DNA from: Trifolium pratense
Taxonomy: Eukaryota > Streptophyta > Magnoliopsida > Fabales > Fabaceae
Reading direction: 5' to 3'
Assembly (NCBI RefSeq): GCF_020283565.1
Contig: NC_060063.1
Coordinates: 5,292,563-5,356,562 of the forward strand
DNA length: 64,000 nucleotides
The position numbers and the translations under genes were made by a program. Every line of letters starts with the position of its first letter. Position 1 is the first letter of the stretch. The notes under the pieces are model-generated. The model was not told where the DNA came from and did not search any database. It worked only from the letters and a program-made list of their open reading frames with translations. Shown here piece after piece: positions 32,117 to 44,961 of this stretch.

Positions 32117-34384
32117 ATGTCTGTAAACAATAATAACACTTCTAAAGGCATTGGTGCCTCTTCATCATCATTTGGTAATGCTGGAATACCTTCACCTTCT
32201 ATGTCTACAAATCCTGTGTTTTCACAAGCCCAGGCTCAAGCTCAAGCTCAAGCCCAAGCCCAAGCCCAAGCTCAAATTGCTGCTAGTTTTCAAGGGCAGT
32301 TTCCACAGTCTCAAGCTCATGCTATTGTCCAAGCACAATCTAAGGCTCAGGCAGCTCATGCGCAAGCTGCGGCAGTAGCTCATGCTCAACTCCAAGCTCA
32401 TTTGCAAGCTCAAGGGTTGACTCTTAACCAGAATCAGGTTGGTGGTTTAGGGAATTTGGGAGTTTCGTCGTCGTCGATGTCCACACCAGGGAGTGGTAGT
32501 GCGAAACGTGGTCCTTTGAAACCACCTATGAGGCCTGTTGGGTTTTTGCCTCAGAATAATTTCTCACCGTTGAGACCAATGGAACTCACGCCTGCTGCAC
32601 GGAGGAAGAAGCAGAAGCTTCCTGAGAAACAGTTGCAGGAAAGGGTGGCTGCTATACTGCCAGAATCTGCTCTTTATACACAGCTTCTTGAGTTTGAGTC
32701 TCGTGTTGATGCTGCGCTTTCTAGAAAGAAGGTTGATATTCAGGAAGCGCTGAAGAATCCGCCTTGTATTCAGAAAACTCTTCGTATCTATGTATTTAAC
32801 ACTTTTGCGAATCAAATTCGCACGATACCTATGAAACCAAATGCTGAGCCTCCGACGTGGACACTGAAGGTAGTTGGGAGGATATTGGAAGATGGTATTG
32901 ACCCTGATCAGCCGGGTGTAGTTCAAAAGTCGTCTCCGATGTATCCAAAGTTCTCGGCTTTTTTCAAAAGAGTAATCATTTCTTTGGATCAGAGGCTATA
33001 TCCCGATAACCATGTTATTGTGTGGGAGAATTCTCGATCACCCAGTCCTCAAGAGGGTTTTGAAGTGAAGAGGAAAGGGGATAAAGAATTTCTGGTGAAT
33101 ATACGTCTGGAAATGAATTATGCACCTGAGAAGTTTAAGCTTTCGCCAGCATTGACTGAAGTTCTTGGTATTGAGGTTGAAACCCGTCCAAGAATTATTG
33201 CTGCGATATGGCACTATGTGAAGGCTAGGAAACTGCAAAACCCTAATGACCCTTCTTTCTTTCACTGCGATCAGGCTCTTCAGAAAGTATTTGGGGAAGA
33301 AAAAGTGAAGTTTACAACGGTTTCGCAAAGAATATCACACCATTTGTTCCCTCCAGCGCCTATAGTTTTGGAGCACCAGATTAAACTATCGGGAAATAGT
33401 CCAGCTGGGAGTGCTTGTTATGATGTAACGGTCGATGTTCCTTTTCCTATTCAGAGGGAGTTGTCTGCATTATTGGCTAATGTTGAGAAGAACAAAGAGA
33501 TCGAAACATGTGATGAAGCGATATGTGGAATCATTAGAAAAATCCATGAGCACCGTAGGAGACGGGCATTCTTTCTTGGTTTCAGTCAATCTCCAGTAGA
33601 ATTTATTAATGCCTTGATTGAATCTCAAAGCAGGGATCTGAAAGCTGCAGCTGGAGAACCTAGTCGCAGTGCTGAAAAAGAGCGCCGAGCAGATTTTTTC
33701 AACCAACCATGGTAAGCTTTGAGATCTATCTCTGCTCAGTTTTTTGTCCTCCATTGTTTTATTTTATTTTATATTTTGTTTTTTTTTTATGTCTCCTTTG
33801 CTTGCTTTGCTACCATCTTTAATTGCAAATTAATTCATCATCGTCCGCTGGAATTAGTTGTGCTTTACTCAAAATAAGATATAATATTGGTATATATGTT
33901 AGTTGGACCGTTGGTTTTATACACCTATTTTCATGTCATATGGCTCAGCGTTGTCAAGTAGCTGAGCTGTGCTGCTATAGCATAGCGGAGTTTGAACAAA
34001 TCCCTATTGTTCCACTGTACACTAATTCAGTACAATTATTGTCAAGTAACAGCTATAGTGGCACTGTAGCTTAGCGGAATTTGAACAAACTGCTCTTTTA
34101 TACCATCCACAATTGACAACACTGATATGGCCATGATAGGATTTAATTTCAAATGTTTTAAAATGTATGGTTGCGTTTTCTTTTATTCATGTGCCGGTTA
34201 AAATAAGACTTGAATTGATGTGTTTTCCTTTTCAATGTTTTATGAATACATTTAACTACTATATCAATTAACATATAAAATTTCACATCTTGTTTTAACA
34301 ACTTTGAGCAGGGTTGAAGATGCTGTTATTCGATATTTGAATCGCAAACCAGCCGCAGCAAGTGATGCTCCAGGAAGCACATGA
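32117..34384 (+). CDS. SWI/SNF complex subunit SNF12/BAF60 (SWP73-like)
   Basis: Exons 32117-33711 and 34312-34384 (donor ATG|GTAAGC within a Trp codon, acceptor GAGCAG|GGTT) encode 555 aa ending in a Gly-Ser-Thr tail. It is a core accessory subunit of SWI/SNF chromatin remodellers, linking transcription factors to the ATPase in the nucleus. Residues about 36-100 are alternating Ala-Gln repeats; a basic stretch [12 protein letters not shown] follows near 160; the SWIB/MDM2 domain is about 339-415 ([32 protein letters not shown]); conserved C-terminal text includes [13 protein letters not shown]. Length fits plant CHC1/SWP73 proteins (about 530-550 aa). An in-frame ATG at 32045 lies within the likely 5' UTR intron, so the start MSVNNN at 32117 is preferred. 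No breaks seen. Confidence 0.92.
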
Positions 34385-35065
34385 TACCTAGAGTTGTCCT
34401 AGTGCTCCTTATTTGAAATCATTCATCCCCTTTTGCTATCCATTTCATATAAATCATGGGAATTTCAAAGTAGCTAGTTTTCCATCTTGAATGCTGTATT
34501 TGTGAATACTGCTCCATAGTATATGGATCGTGTGAGCATCGCAACTAGCTGCAGTGCTGATAATTTATTAGCTAGTTAGGAGGAGAAAAATGGTAGAACC
34601 ATAGTTTAATGTTTCTGTAGTTGTAGTCCACTGTGGTGGATTCTGTAGTTGTTGTAGTCCACAGTGGTGGATTCTTTGGTTACTATGACAGTATGAAAAT
34701 TTGTATTAGGAAGGATTAATTAATTTGTGTACAGCATCTTAGGTTGTCTTGTAACACAACACAGGTGAGGAGAAAAAGATATGTTGCATGATATGATTGT
34801 GTTGCAATCAACCTGTGATCTGTTGACATTGTGTTTTGCACCGTGTTACTTGTTTGATTTTATTATAATATAGAATGATGTTATTAAGTATTCAACAATG
34901 TGACATAAGATTTTTTTAAAGTTCTTATAACTTCTCTTTTGTACAATATTTTTATACAATCAAAGAGAAAGATGATACATTCTGCATAAGTTAAGTTATA
35001 TGATATGATAATAAACTATTAGGAGTTTATGAAAAGAAAGTTATTATATATATATATATATATAT
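34385..35065. other. 3' flank of SNF12, no gene
   Basis: Probable 3' UTR. A 21-bp phrase (GTAGTTG...TAGTCCAC(T/A)GTGGTGGATTC) is tandemly duplicated at about 34616-34675. From 35043 a TA microsatellite leads into the foldback element. Confidence 0.5.
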
Positions 35066-35448
35066 GAGTCAGGATCCGTTGACACCAACTAGTTTGACAC
35101 CAAATGTTACACCTCTCAATAACGTTTTAACCGATATAAATTTTATAAAATCCACTGTTGGATTGAAAGTTTACATCATATAGATCATTTGTGTAAAATT
35201 TCAGACAAATCCAAAATCATTTGATATGCTATTGAGACACATAAAGATTAACGGCATTTAAAAAAATACAAAAACCGTTAATTTTGATGTATCTCAATAA
35301 CATATCAAATGATTTTGGATTTATTTGAAATTTTACACAAATGATCTATATGATGTAAACTTTCAATCCAACGGTGGATTTTATAAAATTTATATCGGTT
35401 AAAACGTTATTGAGAGGTGTAACATTTGGTGTCAACGGATCCTGACTC
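35066..35448. mobile_element. Foldback MITE (383 bp) between TA repeats
   Basis: Near-perfect inverted arms of about 175 bp, 35066-35243 and 35276-35448, start GAGTCAGGATCCGTTGACACC and end in its inverted copy. The left arm has an extra 15-bp piece (AACTAGTTTGACACC) from a local duplication. Both flanks are TA dinucleotide runs (35045-35065 and 35449-35470), so a TA TSD (Tc1/mariner type) is possible but cannot be proven. The small central loop is about 30 bp. Confidence 0.85.
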
Positions 35449-35485
<37 letters not shown>

Positions 35486-35673
35486 AGGTGAGTTGAGTCT
35501 AGAGAACTCATAAGGATAATTGGAGTCGAAGACACGCCCATGATGAACCAATTTTTTATGATAGCATCAACCTGTTTTGGCAACTTGGCAATAGCAAACA
35601 TATAGTTTTTGTTTTAGTGAGAGTAATGTAATATTAGTAAATCTTAATTATTTGATTTAACTATGATAGTATA

Positions 35674-36726
35674 TGAAGGTAAATCGAGTTATCAAAGAGC
35701 AGCGGAATTTAAAAATTTTCGATTTCCTTTCCTTGGATCATTACAAAAGAGGAACGAATCAGTGATAGTATTGTTACCTTATAAATTGTGGAAGAGAAGT
35801 TTCGATCACAAGCTGAGCAACATAGCAAAGCCTCTACTCGTCCATACCGAACGGTTCTCCTCCGGTACCCGATACTAGCCAAGTAATCAGAGGTTAGAGA
35901 GAAGAGAGTGCTCTTTTGTTTTTCTCAAAAACCAAAGTCGAAACTGTGACTATGGCACAAGGGTTCTATTTATAGAACCTCTCTGTGTGCTCTCTAAGTC
36001 AAGTGATAGTGGACTTCCTTAAGCCCACTAACTAATTAGCAATTTTTACTAATTGCACCCCATTCATAAGTCTTACTTATGTTTCTCCTTATGACCGTTC
36101 ATTTGTGTGTGACCCTATAGGATCTTGCCACGTTGGCAATAATATTAAATCTTATATTTAATATTATAAACAGTGAGCAGTATCTAGCAATACATCACTG
36201 ATACCCAAGTGACAAGAATGTCAGGTGATCTTACGAAACATTTCCATGATAATGTATATGTGTACAATTACTCCTTTGTCCTCATATCTTTATTGAACAC
36301 AAGACATAGATAGTGTCATCCTTGTATAGTTCAATACTTATATTTCTTGATCCCGAAGCATATTGAGTAACGAATAAGTCAAATATCTCATATTCACTTA
36401 ATTCGGCATGGCCATGCAATTTTTCAGTCATGTTCATCAAGAGGCCTAAAGATATATCTCCTGTTATGCAAGAGGGACAAATCCCATCTAGGACACTCAT
36501 GTACCTCAGCGTGGTTCGTCAAATGTCCATTAATCGACGTTATGATTATCTTGTTACAGATAACGTTTGAGCGGAAATAAAACATTTAAGTCCACATCTT
36601 GGGATCATAGTGGTTTCAGGTCTAAGAGTGATATACACTATTATCACTATGAGAGTATCCTATGACACTTTCATAACATACTATGTAGTACTCTCATGGC
36701 GGGTCACTCCAATATAAATATTACTC

Positions 36727-36768
<42 letters not shown>

Positions 36769-37082
36769 CTTAATATCTCATATCCATGACCCGTGAGATG
36801 TGGTCATCAGTCTACATACATAATAGTCTCTACGCTTTATTATTATCTCAATTCATATGGCTACAGATACTTTTAGAATAGTGTTCTTAAGTTAATGTAA
36901 TCTCACGATTAAGTCTCACTTAATGTTTCATTACATGAACTAACTATTCTAGGAACTTTATTATTTTGTAAAACAAACATAATAAAGAAATACCTTCTTA
37001 TATATATTAAATATATAAATAAAATCACAATACAAAAGCAAATATTATCAAATAGATTGGCTTTTAGGGCTTACTTCCAACA
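35674..37082 (-). mobile_element. Solo LTR (1409 bp) with 5-bp TSD GTATA
   Basis: On the - strand it starts TGTTGGAAGTAAGCCC and ends ATTTACCTTCA (TG...CA termini). Perfect 5-bp direct repeats GTATA flank it at 35669-35673 and 37083-37087. No internal retrotransposon region adjoins, so it is a solo LTR left by recombination between the two LTRs of one element. The opening TGTTGGAA and the CCGCTGCTCTTTG text near the end resemble plant Copia LTRs; the family is inferred. A (TA)n run at about 36731-36766 lies inside. Short ORFs within are not genes. Confidence 0.87.
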
Positions 37083-37087
37083 GTATA

Positions 37088-39734
37088 CTGGTATAGCTTA
37101 GACTTAATTACAATTTCGGTCCTCTTATTTTTATCATTTTGCAGAATTGGTCCCCCTATTTTACAATATGATAGTTTTGGTCTCTCTATCATATTTTTTA
37201 ACTATAAATTGGCGATGTAATATGTTTTAAATGATGTGATATATAATCCGATGATGAGAAAATATCAATATCGATGAAATTGTAAGAAAATTCCTTTATA
37301 AACTTAATTTAAAAATTGTTGTATCACCATATTTTAGACAAAATATTTGATGGAATGACCAAAACTGTCAAATTTTAAAATAAGGGTGTTGGAGATTTTC
37401 CAAAATATATTTGAAAGGTTGCGATGGTTAATTTGAAATTCAAATTTACATTTTTGAAAATCTTTCAAGGGTTATGTCCCTTCATCATTTGACATAAGTT
37501 TCTCTATAAATAGAGACACTTAGGAGGCAGAAAACATAACAAAAAAACATCTTTCCATGAGTAAGAAATTATGCCTATAATATCTAAATCATTTCTTCAC
37601 TTCTCTAGTGCACGAGAGTATTTGAGGAAACTTTATTCTGTAAAATATCGTTGATTGATATGCTTGATATATTTGTGGTTCGTGTAGGTACGTAGTTGGT
37701 GGTGTAGTTTGTAATTGAAATGAATGACTTCATGTTTAATTCATGTAAATAAGAGAAAATCAATTGTGTGTAATTTATCTAATCTAATATTTAAAATAGA
37801 TTTTTTAATTTAAAATTAATAATATGTTAATTATAATTTTTTTATCTTCTCTTTAATTAATAAAACATGTATACAAAGGTCCAGTAAATTTCTAAAATGC
37901 TTCTATTTATTAATTGATTCAAGCAAATTCTTTTAATTTTTAGGTTCTTAGTAAAGTTTAACTTGTTTTACTTTTTAGGCCATTCCATATTAACAAAAAA
38001 AAAAAAAAACTTAATAGTTTATTGGATTTTTTCTTTTCTAAGCAAAAAAAAAAAAAATCTACATATCAGGAGACAAAGAAGACTTCACCTCATCTTTTGC
38101 TTATATTAGATGACAATGAAATCAACTTCTATTCAAACGTTTGCCACATCCATAAACATGTCTAACATCCAAAATACATATTGATACCCGATATATATAT
38201 TAATGAATTTGCCTTTTGAATTTTTACTCATTCTTAAAAATCTGAAACTTATAATTTTTTTATCTTTACTTTGATATTATCAAATTGTTTGTTCAAAATC
38301 CATCACTGGCACACAAATGAAACAATTATAATAATATACTTTAGTTGGTCTAGACTAGAGCACCAAAATCTTAAAGAGTTATAGCTATACAGTTGGCAAG
38401 TGCCATGTCATAAAAAATTGACCATGTCAGCAATTTTTTTAATTAAAAACATTAACGACTTCTTAAAAAAATGACATTAAAAACTATTTTAAAACTTTTT
38501 GAGTAGCGTCCATTTCAGTTAGGCATATCGTTTTTAATTTAGACACAAAAAGTTTCTTGTTGATTATTATATTGCTCTCGACCATGATGACTAAACAACA
38601 CTATAGGGATCAATATGACTAACCGACGGTGGACTATGCAGCGGTTTACACAAAACGAAGAAAATAAGAACAACAAAAAAAGTAAAAAACGAAAGAATAT
38701 CAAAAATTGGGAGGATGAGTGTGAAAACACAAAGGGTCCCAATTTATAGAATTCACCATGAATTATGATTGGTTGAACCCATGTCACAGTCATACACGTG
38801 GGCAATCACATTTGTCATGTGTCAAACACATTTGACTGCATGTGAGACTTTTTTTTTTACTATCAACAGATTCATTGTCTACAATGCGAAATTCGTTCAC
38901 ATTGTAGCCATCGAATCGTTTTTCCCTAGATTCTGCAATTTTACACACACTCGTTACCTAAATAGTAATGGAAAAAAAATTGGAAGAAAGATGGTGCGTG
39001 AGATGCTCATAGGTGCGAAAGAAAAAAAAACTCTAATTTTTTACCAACCCAACTCCTTTCGGTTGGATTATGATTTCAATAATATGAAACTCACACAACC
39101 CAACCAATAGAGATTTAATGAGAAAAACAATATTTTTTTATACAATACAACAAGTTAAATATCCTAATTTTATTCCTCATCTTATTTTTCAAGTTTTTTT
39201 CCCCGTCAAGTAGTCTAGTGAATAAACATTTAGTTCTTAAAGTGAATAAGTGGAGAATTTGAGTTCTAACCTAAACTCTCCTATATAAATACGATATCCC
39301 TACCAATTGAACTATGTTAAGGGGACTATTTCCCAAGTTCTTATTTGCTCATGATACCACTTGCCACATCCGCATATTTATTAATGTTTTATCATCTCAA
39401 TATTTAAACATAGTATCTTATTTGATATATGGACGAAATGAAAAAATCATCATAAATTCACACACACAAATCACCGGCTAACTCAACATTGAATACACGT
39501 CATTAAATTTGAAAAAAATTAGGTTTAATTACAGTTTGGTCCCCTTATTTTTACTCCATCACAAAATTAGTCCCTCTATCTTAAAATCACTCAGTTTTGA
39601 TCCCTCAATTAGATTTGTATACTTAAAATGGTGACAAAATATTGAATTTGGATCTTCTCGATTTTTTTTTCATGTTGCTCATGTTGTAGTAATCTTAGTT
39701 ATTCATTTAATTTTTTTTCTTTCTTCTTAAATGT
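37088..39734. other. AT-rich intergenic DNA with dispersed-repeat pieces
   Basis: No gene recognised. About 37106-37390 and 39525-39610 share phrases such as TTGGTCC(C)CCTATTT and CTTATTTTTA with a common legume dispersed repeat; 62705-63000 holds similar text. ORFs at 38539-38805 and 38769-39110 lack domains. Confidence 0.4.
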
Positions 39735-39900
39735 TTTTTTTTTCACCATCAGTATTCGGCTCACTGGTCCGTCCCTGATTTGAGAGTCAGTTTTGGCATC
39801 AAGTGGTTGCAGCTCCCTTCCGATCGCAGTTGTGAGGAATGAAACCGTGATTCTCCCTACCAAGTCCAGTGTCAATCACCACTAGACCAACTAACGATGG
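39735..39900 (-). mobile_element. tRNA-derived SINE, - copy
   Basis: On the - strand: TTAGTTGGTCTAGTGGTGAT (A-box region), CACGGTTTCATTCC (degenerate B box), AACCACTTGATGCC, then an A-rich tail (poly-T at 39735-39750 on +). It is the same family as 17150-17304. It ends about 225 bp upstream of the FIGL1 ATG. Confidence 0.75.
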
Positions 39901-40007
39901 ATTCTTAAATGCTTTTATGTTTTTTTTTTATTATTTATCAACAATTAAATAAAAAAAAGAAAGAGAAAATAATAGAGAAAAATAGGAATGATCGAAATCC
40001 CAAAATA

Positions 40008-40040
40008 TTGGGGCGCGAGAAAGAGGTGAAATGGCGGGAG
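40008..40040 (+). promoter_or_regulatory. Possible E2F sites upstream of FIGL1
   Basis: GGGGCGCGAGAAAG (reverse CTTTCTCGCGCCCC) and ATGGCGGGAGAAGG (reverse CCTTCTCCCGCCAT) lie about 90-120 bases before the ATG and resemble E2F sites (TTTSSCGS). Cell-cycle or recombination genes often carry these. They are motif matches only. Confidence 0.35.
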
Positions 40041-40126
40041 AAGGATACAAAATCACTCACTCACTCGCTTCAATTAAAACACACAAAATTCAAAATCTTC
40101 ATTTTAATTTCAATTGAAACTCTGAA

Positions 40127-43100
40127 ATGGAAAAGGAATCTATGAAAAAGTGTTGGAGAAAAGAAGTAGATGAAAATCTTCAAAGATTACACTCTCTCTT
40201 GTTCGGCGTTGAACGTGCCCTAGATCAACAGAATTGCGATTTCTCTACCGCTTATATTCTCTCTCTTCGTCTCATCGGTTTCATTGATTCTCGTTCTCAA
40301 TCAGAAATCGATCAAGCTTTTCTTCAACAGACTCGTCGTCAAGCTTTGACCTATCTTCATACTGCTAAACAATCTCTCACTCCTCTCATTGATCGGTGAA
40401 TAATTTAATCGTTATTAATTACTTTTTTATTTTTATTTATATTTTTAGTTCTTGATTTTTTTTTATCTCTCAGTTTTTGATGTACTGGATCGTAGTTTTG
40501 TTGAGAGAATTGAAATTTTTGGAATGAATTTTGTTTTTCTTCAATTGTATGATATATATGTTATGAAGCACAAACGCCTGACACGACATAGACACTGACA
40601 CGTAGATACTGATAATAATTTGAGAAAATGATATAATTCAATATAATCAAAAGTGTTGGTGTCGGACATCGACGCGTGTCCGACATTGGAATGCACTTAA
40701 TCATAAGTGTCAGTGTTGGACACCGATGTGTGTCTGACACTAGAACGTGCCTAATCCGAAGAGTGTATGTGCTTCAATGTGAGTATTTGAGTGATGTGAT
40801 TTGGTTAGGTTTTATGTTTTGTTTTTTTAATTTGATAAGGACTTACCGAATTTGAGAGTTGTTTATATTTTCTTTTTTGTGATGTATTGGTTGTAGTTTT
40901 GTTGGGAGAATTGAAATTTTTGGAATGAATTTTGTTTTTCTTCAATTTTATGATATATATGCTATGATGCACAGACACACATGACATAGACACTGGCATG
41001 TCGAAACCGATAATAATTTGAGAAAATAATATAATTCAATATAAAATAAGTTTCGGTGTTGGACACCGATGTATATCTGACACTAGAACGTGCCTAATCC
41101 GAAGAGAGTACGTGCTTCAATGTGTATATATATGAGTGATGTGATTTGGTTAGGTTTTATGTTTTGTTTTTTAAATTTGATTATGACTTACCAAATTTGA
41201 GAGTTGTTTATATTTCCTTTTTTGTGATGTAGGTTGTAGTTTTGTTGAGAGAATTGAAATTTTTGGAATGAATTGTTTTTTTCAATTATATGATATATAT
41301 GTATGTTAGAGTAATGCAAATTGGTTAGGTTTTATGTTTTGTTTATTGAATTTGATCAGAATTTTCCGAATCCGAGAGTTGTTGTTTATATTTCGTTTTC
41401 GGTGATGTATTGGTTCTAGTTTTGGTGAGAGAATTGAACTCTTCAGTATTAATTGTTTTGAATTTAATGATGTATAAGCATGTTAGAGTGATCCTAGGTT
41501 TTTTGTTTTGTTTATAGAATTTGATAAGGATTTGTCGAATTCTAGAATTGTAAATATTTCCTTTTTGGTGATGCACTCGTTGTAGTTTTGGTTAGAGAAT
41601 TGAACTTTTTGGAACTAATTGTTTTCAATTTTATGATGTAGTATATTAGAGTAATGCAAAGTTGTTAGAATTTTGTTTAAAGTATTTGATTTGATAAAAA
41701 AATTCCGAATTCGACAGTAGTTATTGTCTATGAAGCACTGACACATACGCTCACACTCAGAGTAGTCGTCGTTGAATTCAAATTCAAATTTGTGTTGATG
41801 TTGTGTTAGTGTTGATCACTTACACATATCAGAAACTAGACACTCCTTTCGTAAGTTCATGTGTTATATAGCTTTTGGTGAGAGAATTGAAATTTTTGAA
41901 ATGAATTATCTTCAATTTTATGATATATATGTATGTTATAGTAATGCGATTTAGTTAAGTTTTTTGGTTTGTTTATAGAATTAGATCAGAATTTACTGAA
42001 TTCGAGAGTAATTGTTGTCTATGAAGAACTGACACACATATACTCACAACTTACAAAAATGAGAGTGATTGAATCTAATGGTATTGTATGGATGAATGTC
42101 ATGTAAGTGCCGTGTAAGTGTATGTGTCAGACATCAGACATGTCTTTCACCTGAAGAGTGTTGGTGCTATATAAGTTTTGGTGAGAGAATTGAACTTTTT
42201 GGAATGAATTGTTTTGAATTTTATGATATATGTAATTTATGTGTATTTAGTATGTAATGTGGTTAGAATTATTCTTTTTGTTAATTTGTTTATAGAATTT
42301 GATCAGAATTTCTCAAAATTGAGAGTAGTTGTTGGATAAGTTAAACCTGTTACATCGATTGATTACATATCCTTTTCGGTGATGTCTTCACCGTGAATAA
42401 TTTAAGAAAATGAAAGTTATTGAATGTAACTATATGTGTTGATGTTTTACAAACTTGACTCCCCTTTCTGATCTTAAGTAGGATCCTGATTTTGACTACC
42501 TCGGTTGGTTTCAAACACTGACAACTGTCGGACATTAGACATGTATATGATTAGAACTGTGGCGGCGCTATATAATGGTTTTTGTGAGAGAATTGAACTG
42601 TTTGGAATTGATTGTTTTTAATTTTATGATATATATGTTTATTAGAGTAATGCAATTTGGTTAGGTTTTTTGTTATGTTTGTAGATTTAATAAGAATTTA
42701 CCGAATTTGAGAGTAGTTGTTGAATAAGTTAAAGCTGTTATAACAATTGAACAATGATTATATTTAATAAGGTATGTTCGGATTTACTTATTATTTGAGC
42801 TCATCTACTGATATAATATAAGCACTTGCGAACATGTTCTGTTTGAAAGAACGTACGGTAACAGCTCATGACAAGTCTATAGGCTATTTTTCAGCTTATT
42901 TCCATTAGCTCTCCAATCTCCATGATAGCTTATGAAAACGACTCATAGTTTAAAACAGTTTGAATTTATTTTATCTTTTACTATAGATATAACTTATACA
43001 TAAGCAATTATAAGTCAGATCAGATACACACTTAATAAAGCTGTTTACCCAAACATTCCAATAATGTATTTTTTTAGAATCTGAATTTGAAGTGTAATAT

Positions 43101-44930
43101 CTATGTACGAGGAATGCTGGAACGTGATATATGTAAAGGATTAAGAAGTGGTGTGTTTTAGCTCTATAATTTAGAAATAAAAAAGATCTGAACTTGTTGT
43201 CAAGGATTAAGAAGTGGTGTGTTTTAGCTCTATTAGAGAGGTGAAACCAAAGAGAAATGTTCTGTTTTATTCTATCTGCTGCATGCCAAATGCTAGTTTT
43301 GAGAATTGTGATGAAATGCATTTTGAATTTGATTTTTTGTTGTTGTTATAATAATGATATTTAGTTAGAAATAATTTGAAAAGAATTGAATTGAATTGTT
43401 GTCTGCTATGGTCTGATGGTAGCTGTTGGATAACTCAAACTAACTGCTCTTGGGAGTGGTGTGTAATGTGTTTCCATTGTTTAGAATTGAAAGAATCTAG
43501 TTGAAGTTTTCAAGATTTGACTGTGAGCAGTATACAGTGTGCAATGTTAGCTTATAAACATGACCAATTAAAAACATGAAATAGAGTAAAATACTAGCAG
43601 AAATAGGACCAAATAGAGGATTTGTGTTGAATACATTTAACATTTTGCTTTATCATGTGAATGACAGTAAGCTATAACCTAGGCTATATAGTGGATTTAT
43701 TTAGGTTTTCCACACGAACATGCTGTAATATTCAGTGACAATTCGAGTGCCATTTGTTTGGCATAGGGTCAAGTTTGTCTAAGAGGAGCAGGCATATATA
43801 TTGTGAGGTGCCACTTCTTCAGGACTAAGACTAGAATCGAAGTGCAGAAAATTGACACATGACAATATAGATGACATATTTATTAAACCAGTCTCAAAGA
43901 GAAACTTCGCGCATATTTTGGGCTTGCTCAAATTTTGATAGATGGAAATAGCCCTAACTGTGTTGACAGGCAACTTTTGTTGTTGGATTATAGTCTTTGT
44001 AACATCTTATTTATAATATTGGATGAATCACCTCTTATGTTCTCTCTTGTAAGTGTTTTGTTTTTATCTGATTTTTCTGTCTTCTCCCAAAACAGCCTAT
44101 GTGGTGGTTACCACTCTTAAATACTTTTGAGAATCTGTAATGCAATGTTTAAACTTAAATGTTACTTGATTGATATCAACTTCCTCTAATGTTAATGCGG
44201 CATCAATTTTCCTCTTGCTGTTACCTGTTACCATGTGTCTCAAGATTTTTGTTTCTACCTTTTTCCTCAGCCAAGCTTTTGAGCAAGTAAAGAGGTCTCC
44301 AGGACCCATTTTTAGGTCAACAGGAGATATTGACATTGACAAGATACGGAATTCTAAATACTTTCAAGCTCTTCTTAAGCCATCTAAAGAAAAAGATTGC
44401 AATCAATTGGTAAATGTACTGCAATTGATTGAACTCTATTATTTTTGGCTACTTCAGATTCTAGAGATAATGATTTTTGGTTTTACATATATTGTTTTTG
44501 TATTTACAGGTTGATCAACTGGGGAAGCAAAACAATACAGGCAAAGAAGCATCAAAGGAAGTGGTGCAAACAAAGTTAACATCAATATATGGGAAAAACA
44601 GCTTGAGGACTAGTAATGGTTCCAAAAGTTTTTTTAACTTGAAAAATAACAATTCTGAGGACTGTATAATTATTGGAAGGCCTCAATCACATGGCATCCA
44701 TACAAAGAGTCCTGTTGTCTCTTCTGTTTTTGAAGTCGAAGGAGAAGGAATAGCTCGTGGAAACACGTTTCCGACAAAACGTGCACACGTGGAAAATACT
44801 AGCCCCAGAGTTGGTTATGTCAAGTCACCTTCAATCAAGGAGGAAGTTAATCCTGATGTTGCGGGCAATGGGTTTGTTACTGCCAGAGCAAAGTTGGTAT
44901 AATTATTTTACCTTATGTGTCAAGTTTCTG

Positions 44931-44961
<31 letters not shown>

